64,000 bases of DNA from Viola odorata (Eukaryota; Streptophyta; Magnoliopsida; Malpighiales; Violaceae): the NCBI GenBank assembly GCA_963691705.1, contig OY829542.1, forward strand, positions 51,253,002-51,317,001, read 5' to 3'. Position numbers and translations under genes: made by a program. Below the pieces are notes generated by a model that saw only the letters and a list, made by a program, of their open reading frames with translations, did no database searches and was not told the origin of the DNA. This document shows, in pieces, positions 48,477-63,750 of the stretch; positions within the stretch are counted from its first letter, which is position 1; each line of letters opens with the position of its first letter.

Positions 48477-51400
48477 TGTCGCGCCCCACGAAAAATTACG
48501 AAAAGAGTAATTTGCGAGTGTGCAGCGAAATTTGAGACCTTCAGATGCTCGGCATAAAAGGACGCCTAGCAGCATGCAATGAAGTCGCCACCCTAATTTG
48601 GTTGCTAGGCTTAGGGAACCTTAATCGTCATGGCATAGGAAATATAATAAGTAAAAAAACTAAAGGCACAAAAAAGGGGTCTGGACCCCAGACAAAAGGT
48701 TCGGGTCGTATTATGGTCTCGGGAAGGTGTTAGGCACCCGAGTCATATCCGAAAACGGTTACCGGTTGATGAGAGAGGTGTTTAAAAAGGTGTTTGATAA
48801 AATGCGTTTTGAAAAAGGGGGCCCTTAGAGGAATCGTCACTTTAGTCTTTTCTATGATCGTGACCGTTCAGGAATAATAAAAAGATCTTTCGGACGGGGT
48901 TACCGTTTATCAAGATCGATCGATTATCCCTGACCGTAACGTGATGGGACTGAATTTTCCGTAAGACTGAATGAGCGCCCTCTTTTTTCATCATCGGGCC
49001 ATGCATGATTAAATTAATTACTACGTTATCCTATCATGGATTGCTAACAGAGTACAAATTTAAATGATGGATTTTTGAAGTGGAAAACTGGTGTGGGATC
49101 GAAAGTCCCCATGTACATGCAGTCAATACAAGCGAGAATTTAAAATCATATGAACATGGCATTTTAAGCAACTCTTTAAACACGTTGTTCATGTGGGTTG
49201 ATTTTAATTCTAGCAGTTCTATATATCATGCGTTCGACTGATATTTGCGAAAAGCGTTGAATAAATAAAAAGGAACGAAAGGCGTACTTTCGAGCGAAGC
49301 TTGAAATTAAAACCTACAAAATGAGGGTGTTAGTGATAGCTCGAGAAATAAATAAATAATTTTATGAGCGCGAAAATTTAAATGACAGTTGATTGCATAC
49401 GTAAAATGATGGATTTTACGCATACGAGAATTAAATGCTGAGTTGTTTGCATGCGAAAAATGATGGATTTAACGCATACGAAAATTAAATGCTGAGTTGA
49501 TTGCATGCGAAAAATGATTGATTTTATGCATACGAGAATTTAAATGCTGGGTTGATTGCATGCGAAAAATGATTGATTTTATGCATACGAGAATTTAAAT
49601 GCTACGTTGATTGCATGCGAAAAATGATTGATTTTAAGCATACAAAAGTTAAATGCGGTGTCGATAATTTGCAGAGATTTTAATGATTGATACTGCAGAA
49701 AATTAAAGCAATTGATATTGCAGAAAATTAAAGCAGTTGGTATTACGGAAAATAAAACCGTTGATAAATTGCGGAAGGATTTCCAGCAGTTTGCAAAAAA
49801 TTAAAGCAGTTGATATTGCCAAAATTAAAATGCGACCGACCATGTAGGCGGTATTGAATTTAAAGTGCCGAAAGTAAATTGCAGAAAATTTAAAGTGCGA
49901 AAAGTAAAGTGCGGAAAAGTAAAGTACGGAAAAGTAAAGTGCGGAAAATTAAACAGTTGATAATTTACGGAAGGATTTCCAGCAGTTTGCGAAAAATTAA
50001 AGCAGTTGAATATTTACGAGAATTAAAATGCGACCGACCATATAGGCGGTATATTGAATTTAAATTGCTGAAAGTAAATTGCTGAAATTTAAAGTGCGGA
50101 AGATTTAAAGCAGTTGATAAGTGCAGAAATTTAAACAGTTGATAGTGCGAAAAATAATCATACAAAGCATACGATTTATTTTACGGAAAAACGTGATCCG
50201 AAGTTTTGAAAACAATTGAAAATGGGCTGGGCCCAATTGAAGAGTGAAAAGAGATTGAAAATGGGCCAGGAATAGTGCCTGGCCCATGAAAATTTAAATG
50301 GGAATGGGCCAAGCCCATTCCCGCGTGAACAGTGTCGTTTGGCCTAGCACTGTTCATCATCACCTTTCTTGGTCGCCGGCGTACTGCCGGCGGCAAAGCT
50401 CCGGCCACAGGTGGCCGATTTGAAAATCGTTCATACCGAAATGTTCGTCTCTTCGACGACTTCCCGACCGTACAAACCCCAATTTTTAGTTTGACTCGTG
50501 CTAATTTTAATTTTGAAAAAATGACAAAACTGTTAATTACCGAAAACTATTTAATTCGCACAATCTAGCTAACGATTTTAAAAATTGAAAACGTGTATTT
50601 AATCTACATCACATATGTGAATTAATAGCACAAAAACAATCAATTTATTTGCTTGAAATCAAGCCAAACGAAATTAAAAAGAAAACATGCATAAATGAAC
50701 GAAAACGCTTAGAGAGAGAAAGCTTACTCTCAAGCTTTTAAACTGGGCGATTGTCGCTCAATATGAGCAAACTGATCAAGAGGGGAGAGAGAGCAAGTTT
50801 TCTTGCTGAATTGGTGCCCCGAATACGTTGGAGGATGGCTTGTATTTATAAGCCGAAGTCGCGTGGATGGCCGGACGAGGAGCTGCGCTTGGAGGCCGTG
50901 AGTCGTGCGCTGGCGGGGCTAGGGGAAGGCGTGATGATGGCGGAGGGACAGGAAGCGATGGGAGCAGGTGGCTCGGGCGAGGACTGCTTCGCTGCACTCC
51001 AACGGCCACTGTGCATGTGCACCATGCTGGGTAATTCAAGGGCCATTGATCTGGTTGACTTTCCTTGGTTGACCAGATCAATAGCCATGATTAAATGGCC
51101 TTTCATCTGATTTAAATGGCCTCGAGCCGATTCCCGCGAACAAACATTCTGACTTTTCGAGCCGAAGGTGCCAGCGCGCAGAGAAAAATATGACGGGTTT
51201 AACCGTCTACAGCGAATGATGAGAATTTTTCGTTTAACGCGTTTATTTTCTCAATCAAAAACGTGAAACATTTGAACGGAAAATAATAACGTTACGCCAA
51301 AAATTACGCGAAACGTTGTAGACCGTTGCGAGCAGAAAAAAAGCTAGCAACTAGTTGATGGAAAACATTTTAAAGTCAAGCTATTGTCCGAGTGAACTTG

Positions 51401-51772
51401 CTCGGGTCCAATAAAAGCTCGAATAAAAATAATAATAAAATAATAAAAACACTAAAAAATGCGCTAAAATATAAAAAATGCTAAAATTCATGTGATGGCC
51501 TAAAACGAAGAAACAACTAGCAAACGACTGCCGGATAGTCAAAAATGTGGTTTTTTAAGGCTAAAAATAATAATGATAATAATAATGAAAATATGTGCCG
51601 AAAAATTAAAAATGTGATTTCGAAAGCTGACGATGCTAACGATGATGCTAAAATGCAACGAAACACTTAAAAATGCTAGCGACAGTAAATCAACTGAAAA
51701 TGCCAGTAAATTAACTAAATAACAGAAATGCTAAAATTAATTAAAAATGGCGTCAAAATTCGGGTATCAACA
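48477..51772 (-). repeat. 5' LTR of the nested Tat element (3296 bp)
   Basis: Nearly identical to 36418-39698, with the same internal subrepeat fields (49388-50130). The outer end GGGTATCAACA abuts CCTTT at 51773. The minus-strand promoter box TATAAATACAAGCC is at about 50837-50850. Confidence 0.9.
50843..50850 (-). promoter_or_regulatory. TATA box of the nested Tat 5' LTR
   Basis: TATAAATA on the minus strand, inside a GC-richer segment about 920 bp from the LTR start. The same box occurs at the equivalent place in the other LTR and, as TATAAATACC, in the left Tat LTR (11391-11398). The assignment is by motif and conservation only. Confidence 0.55.
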
Positions 51773-52572
51773 CCTTTGATTTAGTACATTGTGATCAATG
51801 ATTCCATATATTTCTGGTGCACAATACTTTCTTACTGTTGTTGATGATTGCTCACGATGTACTTGGGTTTTTCTCCTTAAACACAAATCTGATGCATACA
51901 AACACTTTGTTATCTTCTATGCCATGCTAAAAAACAGTTTAAATGTGTCATTAAACAAGTTGGGAGTGATAATGGTCAAGAGTTTAAAGGTGGGCTAATG
52001 TCTGAATTCTTACAACAAAATGGTATCCTTCATCATACCCATTGCACGAACACTCCACAACAAAATGGCATCATGGAGCGCAAACATCGTCATCTATTAG
52101 AGGTGGCCCGTGCTCTTCGCTTTCAAGTTGGTTTACCAATTAAATTTTGGGGGGAGTGTGTATTAACAACAACTTATTCAATTAATTACACTCTCACACC
52201 AAACTTGTCAAAGAAAAGTCCATATGAAGTGTTGTTTTCAAAATCTCCCTCTTACTCACATTTGCGTGTCTTTGGGTGTCTTTGCTATGTTCATGAGAAA
52301 TCCAAGTCTAAAGATAAATTTGCACCTTGTTCAAAACCATGTATCTTTCTTGGTTATCCACATGGACAAAAAGGTTATACCCTTGATCACTTCTCATTCA
52401 AATTGATAGATACATCCATATCTTCTCCTACTGTTATACCCTTGCCTGTTACGGACACATATAATGATGTCTTGCAGGATGAACCCCTTACACAATCAGC
52501 CCACTCACAAAATCAATCACCCTACAATGTCCCTGGCATTGTGAACTTGCCATCTAATGTTCATGATCAATA
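51773..52572 (+). pseudogene. Copia integrase core
   Basis: It continues the frame broken at 36417: FDLVHCDQ, then after a stop and frameshift SGAQYFLTVVDDCSRCTWVF, a further shift, and NGILHHTHCTNTPQQNGIME and RKHRHLLEVARALRF with FGCLCYVHEKSKSKDKF. This is the rve-type core and its C-terminal extension. At least two frameshifts inactivate it. Confidence 0.85.
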
Positions 52573-52839
52573 AAATCTTGCTCCTGATTCACGTCCTCAA
52601 CGAGAAAGGAGACCTCCATCTTACTTACTTATAAGACTATGTCTGCACTCTTCCTAAAGTAGTTAAGCCATCACCGTCTATTTCCAATTCAGTTTCTTTA
52701 GGTAAACCTTATCCTATTTCTTGTGGTTTATCTTATACACGTTTTGTTCCGACTCATAAAATTTTCCTTGTAGCCATCTCTAGTCACAATGAACCCAAGT
52801 CTTTTTCAGAGGCTGTTAAAGATCCAAAATGACATGAAC

Positions 52840-53680
52840 TGATGGCTCAAGAGAATTCTGCTTAAGAATAAAATCAAACTTGGCGGTTAGAACCTTTACC
52901 ACCGGGAAAGAAGTCTATTGGTTCGAAATGGGTATTTAAAATCAAGTATAAAGCTAATGGTTCCATTGAACGTTATAAAGCGCGGGTTGTAGCTAACGGA
53001 TACACTCAAATTGAAGGCCTTGATTACACTGGAACCTTTGCACCATTTGCCAAGTTAACTATTGCACGTTGTTTATTAGCAGTTGCTGCAGCAAAGAATT
53101 GGAAACTCTACCAGTTAGATGTTAACAATGCCTTTCTTCATAGAAACTTGCAAGAGGAGGTCTACATGTCTCCCCCTCCAGGATTTGTCAAACAAGGTGA
53201 TACTCGTGTTTGTCAACTTCAGAAATCCTTGTATGGTTTAAAGCAAGCTTCTCGGCAGTGGTTTGAAAAGGTCTCAAACTCTTTACAGCAATTTGGTTTT
53301 ACCCAGTCTAAAGCTGATCACTCCTTATTCACCAAAACACAAGGATCATCCTTCATTGCTCTTTTGGTTTATGTTGATGACGTGGTCATTGTTGGAAATG
53401 ATGGGTCCATAATCAAAGAATTCAAGTGTTATCTCCACAATTGCTTCCATTTCAAAGAACTTGGTCCGCTCAAGTACTTTCTTGGCTTGGAAGTTGCTTG
53501 TTCTCCTCGGGGTATTTTCCTATGCCAACGCAAGTATGCTCTTGATATCTTGGAGGAATTTGGAATGCTCGACTGTAAGCTCGCGTATTTCCTATCCCAC
53601 AACAACACCATCTCTCTACTAATTGTGGTGATATTTTGGCAGATTCTGGCCAATATCGTTGACTCGTTGGTCGCCTAATT
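52840..53680 (+). pseudogene. Copia reverse transcriptase
   Basis: RT-type domain with [72 protein letters not shown] and the catalytic YVDDVV, followed by [13 protein letters not shown] stop at about 52863 (the SAxNQTW region) and a frameshift near 53585-53640 break it. Confidence 0.85.
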
Positions 53681-53839
53681 TATCTCACTATTAGTCGACC
53701 AGACATTGCATATGTTGTCCAAATTCTTAGCCAATTTATGCAAGCTCTACACTAGACACATCTTGATGCTTGTATGCATGTTCTTCGTTATCTCAAAGCA
53801 TGTCCTGGTTAAGGCATTTTTTCCCTACTGCTAATGATT

Positions 53840-54348
53840 TTTAGGTTAAAGACTATTGTGATGCTGACTGGGCTAGTTGTCCCATGACAAGAAGATCCAT
53901 TACTGGCTATTTTGTTTTCCTCGGTAATGCTCCTATCTCTTGGAAATTCAAGAAGCAAGATATGGTTTCTCGTTCCTTAGCTGAAGCTGAATATCGGTCT
54001 ATGGCTTCCACAAGTAGTGAGCTAGTATGGTTGCAGAGGCTACTTTCTGCTCTTACTGTTCATAATTCCAAACCTATGTCGTAGTATTATGACAATCAAT
54101 CTACTCTCCACATTGCTGCTAATTTGGTTTTCCATTAGTGGGCTATGCATATCGAGATTGACTATCATTATGTTCGTGAACAACTTCAAGCTAAAACTAT
54201 CGTCACTGCTCATGTTCCTAGCCATCTACAGCTTGATGATCTCTTCACCAAAGTATTGGGTCGTGATCACTTTCGGTTTCTTCTCAACAAGTTGGGTTAT
54301 CCGGGACCTTCATACTCCAACTGGGGGTATTGGAATTATTTAGATTGA
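53840..54348 (+). pseudogene. Copia RNase H domain
   Basis: It contains [40 protein letters not shown] and, after stops near 54082 and 54138, MHIEIDYHYVREQLQAK and DDLFTKVLGRDHFRFLL. This is the usual C-terminus of a copia polyprotein. Confidence 0.82.
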
Positions 54349-54513
54349 TTTGGAATTAATTTATGTATATACAATATCACAGTAGACATAGATTTCTATA
54401 CTTTCTCCTTTTAGGTTGAGCTTGCTACTTAGCCTTTCCTCGTTTCCTATTCAAAGATATACACTTTATATATATTTGTATTTCCAAATGGAATAAAAAA
54501 TTCAGCCTTATCA
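54330..54513 (+). repeat. Possible 3' LTR of the copia element
   Basis: Follows a polypurine-like CAACTGGGGGTA. It starts TTGGAATTATT and ends near TTCAGCCTTATCA. It includes a TATATATATTTG and AATAAA-like sequence (GGAATAAAAAATTC). With no 5' LTR to compare, the limits are uncertain. Confidence 0.4.
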
Positions 54514-54962
54514 ATTTTTACACTAGAGGGAAATAATTAGAGGGCTAAGCGATTGCGCGTCAAGACTAGGCTAAAGGGGTGCGTTTGTGTTTGTGAAAAG
54601 ATGAAAGAAGAGGGTTGCATGGGTTGGTATTTATTTGGTGCACTACTGACTACTGTACTTGTAGTGGTAGGAGTCGGAAATTGGTGGGCCTTACGAATTA
54701 TTCTTAATTTGTGTTTTTTTTTTATTTTAGTTTAGTAAGAAAAAACAAAACTTAAAAGCTTTATACTGTGAGGGGAAAAGGTCCCGATACTATCTCTATA
54801 AGCTACAGGAGAAATAGAAACTAAAACATCATACCACCTAAATTGTTCATGATTACGAAAGATTAAATTTGTTAGATAGTCGACCAAAGAATTAGCTTCA
54901 CGAGATACATACTTGATTTCAATTTCTCAAGCATCAAATCCATTCCAACGTCAAATGAGATA

Positions 54963-55175
54963 CTCCCTCCAGTCACAATTAACTGTCGCCAGTACTGTAG
55001 ATACGCATATCGAGGAGGCCGAATGACGCACTATTTGACCTCAAAAAATTCTGAATTTTTTCTCGGTACGTTAGAAAAAAAGTACGGAATTTTTTGAAGT
55101 CAAATAGTACGTCATCCGGTTTTCTCGATATGCATATCTACGATAACGGCGACAATTAAAAAAAACCGGAGGGAG
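54963..55175. mobile_element. Stowaway-like MITE (213 bp)
   Basis: TA duplications flank CTCCCTCC at the left and GGAGGGAG at the right. The two halves are complementary over most of their length (for example CGATATGCATATCTACG on the right pairs with GTAGATACGCATATCG on the left), giving a long hairpin. TA target and CTCCCTCC ends are typical of Stowaway (Tc1/mariner) MITEs. Confidence 0.88.
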
Positions 55176-55873
55176 TATTATATTTGCCGCCGAATATGAA
55201 CTCTCCCGCCTCAAAGCATGAAAACAATGAAATTGTCCAATTTTATTTGCATTGCAGCTTGCCCCAACCTCTCTATTTTAAGCCTCTTGAACACCATAAT
55301 AGACCCATGATTCAACCGTGCTCTATGCATAAATCATTTATTAAATAATACAAATATTCCCTTTCAAAAAAGAAAATACGAATGTTTTAAGTATAAGCGC
55401 CTGGTTTGAGAAAAAAAATTGTATAAGTGACATGTCATTCATCTCTGAAGTATCAACCTGTTATGATTAATGATGTCAAACGACTGTCAGTCAAACAAAA
55501 AAAGACAGGTTGCAGATTCAACGTCGATGAATGTCGTTCCATTGTTTTCAACTTTATAATGCCAACGACGTGTCTTTTAGTAACAAAGTCTCAGGCATAT
55601 GCCTAGTCTGATGAACAAAGCTGATCTATAGAAGAAGCAGTTAGCAAAGAGTAAAGAACTAAAGAATCTATTCATTAATGTAACACTTTTCTCCATTCCA
55701 ATATCCCTACTATATAATTAGGAAACTTTGCATCTGAAAATCATTCTTCCTTTACAAAATTGTAAAAAAAACACCAACTATGGGACTAAACAAAATTCCC
55801 AGACCAAAGATGTTCATTTGAGGTTTCCTACCTCCTAAATTTTACATTAATCTTGTTCCCTGTCTCAAAAAAA
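55176..55873. other. Spacer downstream of the purine permease gene
   Basis: No gene or clear repeat is seen. The part nearest 55874 should hold the 3' UTR of the permease (minus strand). Confidence 0.5.
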
Positions 55874-57530
55874 TCAACAAATCTCTATTTGCGCTCCGTT
55901 AACCTCACCGCCTTTAGTACTACGATCACCATTTGCCTGTGACTTAGAATCATCAAGATAATGCTGGTAGATATAGGAAAGAAATCCCCACACAGCCAAC
56001 AACATTGCTATAACCTTCACACCATCCATCTTATCATGGAAAAAGATCACAGCAAGAATCGGAACCACCGGGAGCGCTAACGTACTAATGACATTGGAGA
56101 AGAGTGAAGATACCTCAAAGATCAAACCCAGCAAACCTATTGAAGAAACTTGCCATGTAATACCAGTCCAAATTAGAGTCATCAAGTAAGACACTCTACC
56201 TTGCTTGTATTCTCTCATCTCATTTCCCAACCCTCTCCATTCTCCGCTCGCAAAAAGTCCAACGACACAGCCACAAGTTGCGACAAAGGAAGGATATATC
56301 TGCATATCTAAAACAGTTGAGAAGGTTTCTGCCTTGATTACCTTTTCAAAACAAAGCTGTAATAAAGAGAGGTATAAAGAATATGTCGCGGATGCACCAA
56401 TTGTACAGAGGAATCCAATGACATATTTGGATTTGGAAAATCCTGAAGAGTTCTCAGAGTCTGCATTGACCGCGAGGAGGGAAGCTGAAACGGTGAGAAG
56501 GACTAGAGAGTTGAGTATCAAAGAGGTGAACTTTTGGGCGTTAATGTAGTAGGAGAAGACTGCATTGAAGGCCAACTGAGTTGCACATAGCAGAGAATAA
56601 GTGGAAACAGGAAGGTACAATAGTCCATACGAGTACATCAGGTTGTCACCGGTTAGAAGCAGGCCAAAACCAATGTAGAGAAGTAAAAGGGTGGATAGTT
56701 TTGGTTTGGTTGAAAAACAAGAAGTGATGGGATTTCCATTTGAGTTTCTTGATTTGGTTGAACATGAGAAGTAGATAACGATGGGAATTAGAATCGGAAA
56801 ACCGGCCGATTGAACGAATGTTGCCATCCATTTGCTATTCCCACCTTTGTCAAAGTATAGTCTTCCTAAAAGGGTTGCAGCAGTTTGGCCTGTGAGAAGG
56901 AAAAGGGTATAGCAGGTTACCCTCAGCCACCATTTGTGATGTATGAGTTTAGGAAGCTTCAGCTTTTTCCTGACAGAGGAAGGAACACCATTTGGGCTTG
57001 GCCCTCTACCATCTGCTGCTGAGAAGCACCAAAGACATAAAATTCTGATCAGTAAAGACAACCATTTGCTTTTGGTCATATTGGTTGCTTAATTAGGTTT
57101 AGGAATTTGCAGAACATGGTAGAAGAGTAATTAATGGTCTTTGGAGATTCGGTCACAACTTATTTGTAGTTTTCCTGTCAGTTTTTTTCATACAAGATGA
57201 GTAAAAAACAGCATGTCAAGCTTCATTTACTGACAAAAGCTAACTCATTTCAATTCTCAAATCATGACCATGAAATTGTAGATTATAGTGAGAATTTTGA
57301 GTTCCATTCTTTTGTCTACTAACCCAAATTCTAGGTTATAAACATCTTCTATCGGAAATGATAAAAAGAACACTCGTAAAGACTGAGAAAAAGAAATAGC
57401 AAAAAAAAATTTATATATGATTATAAATTAACTACGAGTGAAACAGAGTAGCTTATTTGCAATTGATATTCCAAAATCCAAATAAATCTGACTAACCTGT
57501 TTGAATTTGCTGCTCTTGTGTTCTCTCCAT
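55874..57530 (-). CDS. Purine permease (PUP4/9/10/11/21-type), two exons
   Basis: A membrane transporter of the plant purine permease family (drug/metabolite transporter superfamily), proton-coupled importers of purines, cytokinins and related compounds. Exon 1 is 57530-57497 (MERTQEQQIQT, GT donor). Exon 2 is 57018-55874, after the acceptor TTCTCAG. Joined, it gives 392 residues, the usual length for the family. Hallmarks are KWWLRVTCYTLFLLTGQTAA, GLLLTGDNLMYSYGLLYLPV, STYSLLCATQLAFNA and LALPVVPILAVIFFHDKMDG, with about ten hydrophobic segments and an acidic/polar C-terminal tail. An unspliced ATG at 57079 is also in frame, but it would add a hydrophobic stretch that reads as intron. The short Gln-rich first exon fits relatives better. 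The exact substrate cannot be told from sequence. Confidence 0.9.
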
Positions 57531-58365
57531 GGATACTCTGCGAACAGCAAAAAAAAAATTGAGATAAGATTTTAGAAAACAAAATTGAATAAATCTGCTC
57601 TTCGTGATATACCAGAAACTCTCTCCCCCACTTTCAAGCAATAATTAATGCTCGGCGGACACCTGTCACACCTCACCTCTTCCCCAAGTTTAGTCAAGGC
57701 AGTTTTTTTATGTTTTAAGCTTTACTACTGACACCGATATTTATATTTTCTTATAAGCTGCTACTTTATATTACTCCGATAATATGTGTGCTAAATAAAC
57801 AAATCTACGTATAAATGGTAAAGTTTCGGCCGATTTTGTTTACTTTCTTTTGAAGACTTGTGGACATTTGGGTTGGAAGAGTCAACAATTTACTCAAATT
57901 ACGACTCCAAGTTAACATTATAATGGAAGTCAAAGACTCAAAATTGGCCACAAAAGCTGTGATGGGAGCTTGCCCTTGCGCAGCCATTTAAAATTCAACA
58001 AAATGTGTTCAGAGTAGGTTAATTTGACTGTCATATATTTTTAAAGAGATAAAAACAAAAATATTATTATCACCAAGTTATATAAAAAATATATTTTTTA
58101 AAATTTTAAATTGAAAATGAAATAAAAAATAAATTTGTGTGAGCCGTTCAACCGGACCATTCATCTTGATCAACATGATTTTCTTTATAAAAAAAAGTAC
58201 ATTCCTATCTAAATAGTCAGACTGACCTGATTTTTAAAGTTCTATTCATTAATTGAATCGGTAATTTGGGTTCAATTTTTATGATAATTATGAGAACTAA
58301 TCAAAAGGTTTTGGAAAAAAAAACATATGATTAGAGACGTGTGTCCACAAGTTAACATATAATGT
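57531..58365. other. Upstream region of the purine permease gene
   Basis: AT-rich, with no gene. It should contain the permease promoter on the minus strand. No specific element is called. Confidence 0.45.
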
Positions 58366-58795
58366 TGGGTTAATGATATTTTAGACCTTATAATCGAGTA
58401 AATTTAACTTATTAGACCCTCCATTGATTTTTTTTTGTTATGTTAAACCCTATACTTGCAGTAAACTGATATATTAAATTCTACATATTGATATGACTCT
58501 TAAGTGATAATGTGGATTTTTTTTCTTATATTTTTTTTGTCCGCGTAGGATGCCACCTCATTTTTATGTATTTTTTTTGTTTTGTTTTAAGGTGATGATG
58601 TGGTGTCCTACGTGGACAAATAATAATAATAAAAAATTGAAAGAAAAAAAATGATGTCATCATTTAACAATCATATCAAATGAAAGGTCTAATATATCAG
58701 TTTTTTAAATATAAAATTCAAAATGATAAAAAAATTAACAAAATGTCTAATAAATTAAATACACTCAAGTACAAAAGTCTAAATCGTGGATAAGT
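58366..58795. mobile_element. Foldback/MITE-like inverted repeat
   Basis: Two arms of about 200 bp pair around a centre near 58580-58590. CGTAGGATGCCACCTCATTT on the left matches the reverse complement of GATGTGGTGTCCTACG on the right. AACTTATTAGACC matches AATTTATTAGAC. No target duplication was resolved, and the family is unknown. Confidence 0.6.
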
Positions 58796-59871
58796 CTATG
58801 ATGTCCACGCAACTTCATGTCCTTGCTCTTTTTTTTATTTTTGGTAGCTCTCAAAAGTCCTACAAGTTGTTAGCCGTGATGTAACACTTATTAGTCACAA
58901 AAATGTGATTAATCTTCTTCCTCCTATTTTCACTTGCGCGGACTGCCAGCTGGATAGGAATTCCTAATTTCCTAGTCACATAAGGATTCCATCCCCCCAC
59001 TGTATTTTTTTCCAACTCATGATTGATACATTTATCTCTAATTTTTATAATTATTTTCAATTTTAACCATTTAAAAAAAAACTATAACGACTTAAAAGGT
59101 TATAATTGCAATTTTTGAAAACCTATAGAGTTCAAGCTGTAAATTTAAAAAATCTAGAGGGTTAAATGAAGATAATAAAAGTACATTTGTTTGGATGTTG
59201 TTTATTTTTGTACTTATTCAACAGTCTTTTCTGCAATATCGGTATTGAAACTATTTGTTAGGATGTTTATCGTTTAAAGTTTTCAATCTATAAATCATTA
59301 AATCAGTTGATTCTTAAACCTATTTTTGAAAGAAGAGCATTGTTTTTACTCAGCACCACAACACATGGCACACAAATCCTAGTAAAGTTAATCAATAGTT
59401 AATAAAATGTTGAACACATTAATCTAATCTCGGTGGTATCGAATGCGGATGAGATCAACTCTCCTTTGCTGTCAAACAACACCGATAAACATGATTTCTG
59501 ATCTATTTGGAATGAGATACTTACAAGTGAATCCTAGCTATATAGAACCGTTTGGTATAAATATACCATTACGTCTGATGTAAACAAGAGTGCAACCGCC
59601 GCATAATGTTAGAGAAATTCTCCCAATCAAGGATGAGATTAATCTCAGGTATGTAATAGGAAATCATGAGTAATCATTTATGAAAGATCTCAACGGGAAT
59701 TCGTAAAGTGGAGTCGACATTAATATTTTGAGTGAAAAGGAAAAAAAAAATCTATATAAAAGGTGACGAGGATGGTAATGTCCAAACATGAAGATACCAA
59801 TAAGTAATTATAACTTTGATGTAATCATGAAGATAATATTTCTACATAATTTAACAACAAAGTTTAATAAT
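58796..59871. other. Intergenic, nothing recognised
   Basis: AT-rich, with no gene or clear repeat. Confidence 0.5.
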
Positions 59872-60288
59872 TGTTAGGGCTACAAGATTTGGGTTTTAGA
59901 ATACTACGGCTCACAATCGATCGACGTTGGGCGACATGAAAACATAAAGCTTATAAGAAAAACATGAAGTTTATATGAAGATACAAGCTCATACAAGAAA
60001 GCTTCCACCATACGCAAGCACATACACATACGCATACGCATACGCGCACAAGTGGCACGACTTGGGAATCACTCCCCACTTTCCTTGATTGTAGGTGTCA
60101 CTCTCTGCGATCAACAGAGAGTGAATCACGCCACTCCTCGTTTTTCTCTCTATGATTACCCTGTACTATAAATAGGATACTTGTAATCATATCTGACTAG
60201 GCAATTTTCTTAAGGCTCTCTCAGGTTTTTTACTAAATACAATACCTTCTTAGTTGTTCTCAGACTTTTCTTGGTTTCACCATCAACA
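59872..60288 (+). mobile_element. Probable solo LTR (417 bp)
   Basis: It starts TGTTAGGGCTACAAG and ends CACCATCAACA (TGTT/AACA complementary ends). Inside are CTATAAATAGG (about 60167-60178) and a downstream CT-rich transcript-like region, as in short copia LTRs. The flanks ATAAT and CTAAT match at four of five bases. It contains a short CATACG run (60020-60045). No internal domain is next to it. Confidence 0.5.

Positions 60289-63750
<3,462 letters not shown>

Larger units (their letters stand above)
36418..51772 (-). mobile_element. Complete nested Tat/Ogre retrotransposon with deleted pol
   Basis: LTRs at 36418-39698 and 48477-51772 (TGTCGCGCCCC...GGGTATCAACA on the plus strand) are nearly identical. 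Perfect 5-bp duplications CCTTT lie at 36413-36417 and 51773-51777. In the minus-strand sense the order is: 5' LTR, primer binding site, leader, gag, the start of pol, an internal deletion, the integrase C-terminus, a long 3' region with tandem arrays, a polypurine tract, and the 3' LTR. High LTR identity indicates recent insertion. It cannot encode reverse transcriptase, RNase H or the integrase catalytic core, so it must have moved with help from another element or lost pol after insertion. Confidence 0.92.
35164..54513 (+). mobile_element. Decayed Ty1/copia element, 5'-truncated and split by a Tat element
   Basis: Copia domains run in order on the plus strand: gag (35164-35700), protease and GAG-pre-integrase (35780-36417), then after the nested element 36418-51772, integrase core, reverse transcriptase and RNase H (51773-54348), and a probable 3' LTR. 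No 5' LTR was found upstream of 35164. Numerous stops and frameshifts show it is inactive. Confidence 0.85.

Noticed and set aside
56205..56549. A 114-residue plus-strand frame within the purine permease gene.
   Set aside because: It is an antisense shadow of the permease coding exon.
60006..60050. A CATACG run as a possible telomere-like or regulatory repeat.
   Set aside because: Only a few imperfect hexamers inside a probable solo LTR. It is not the plant telomere repeat.
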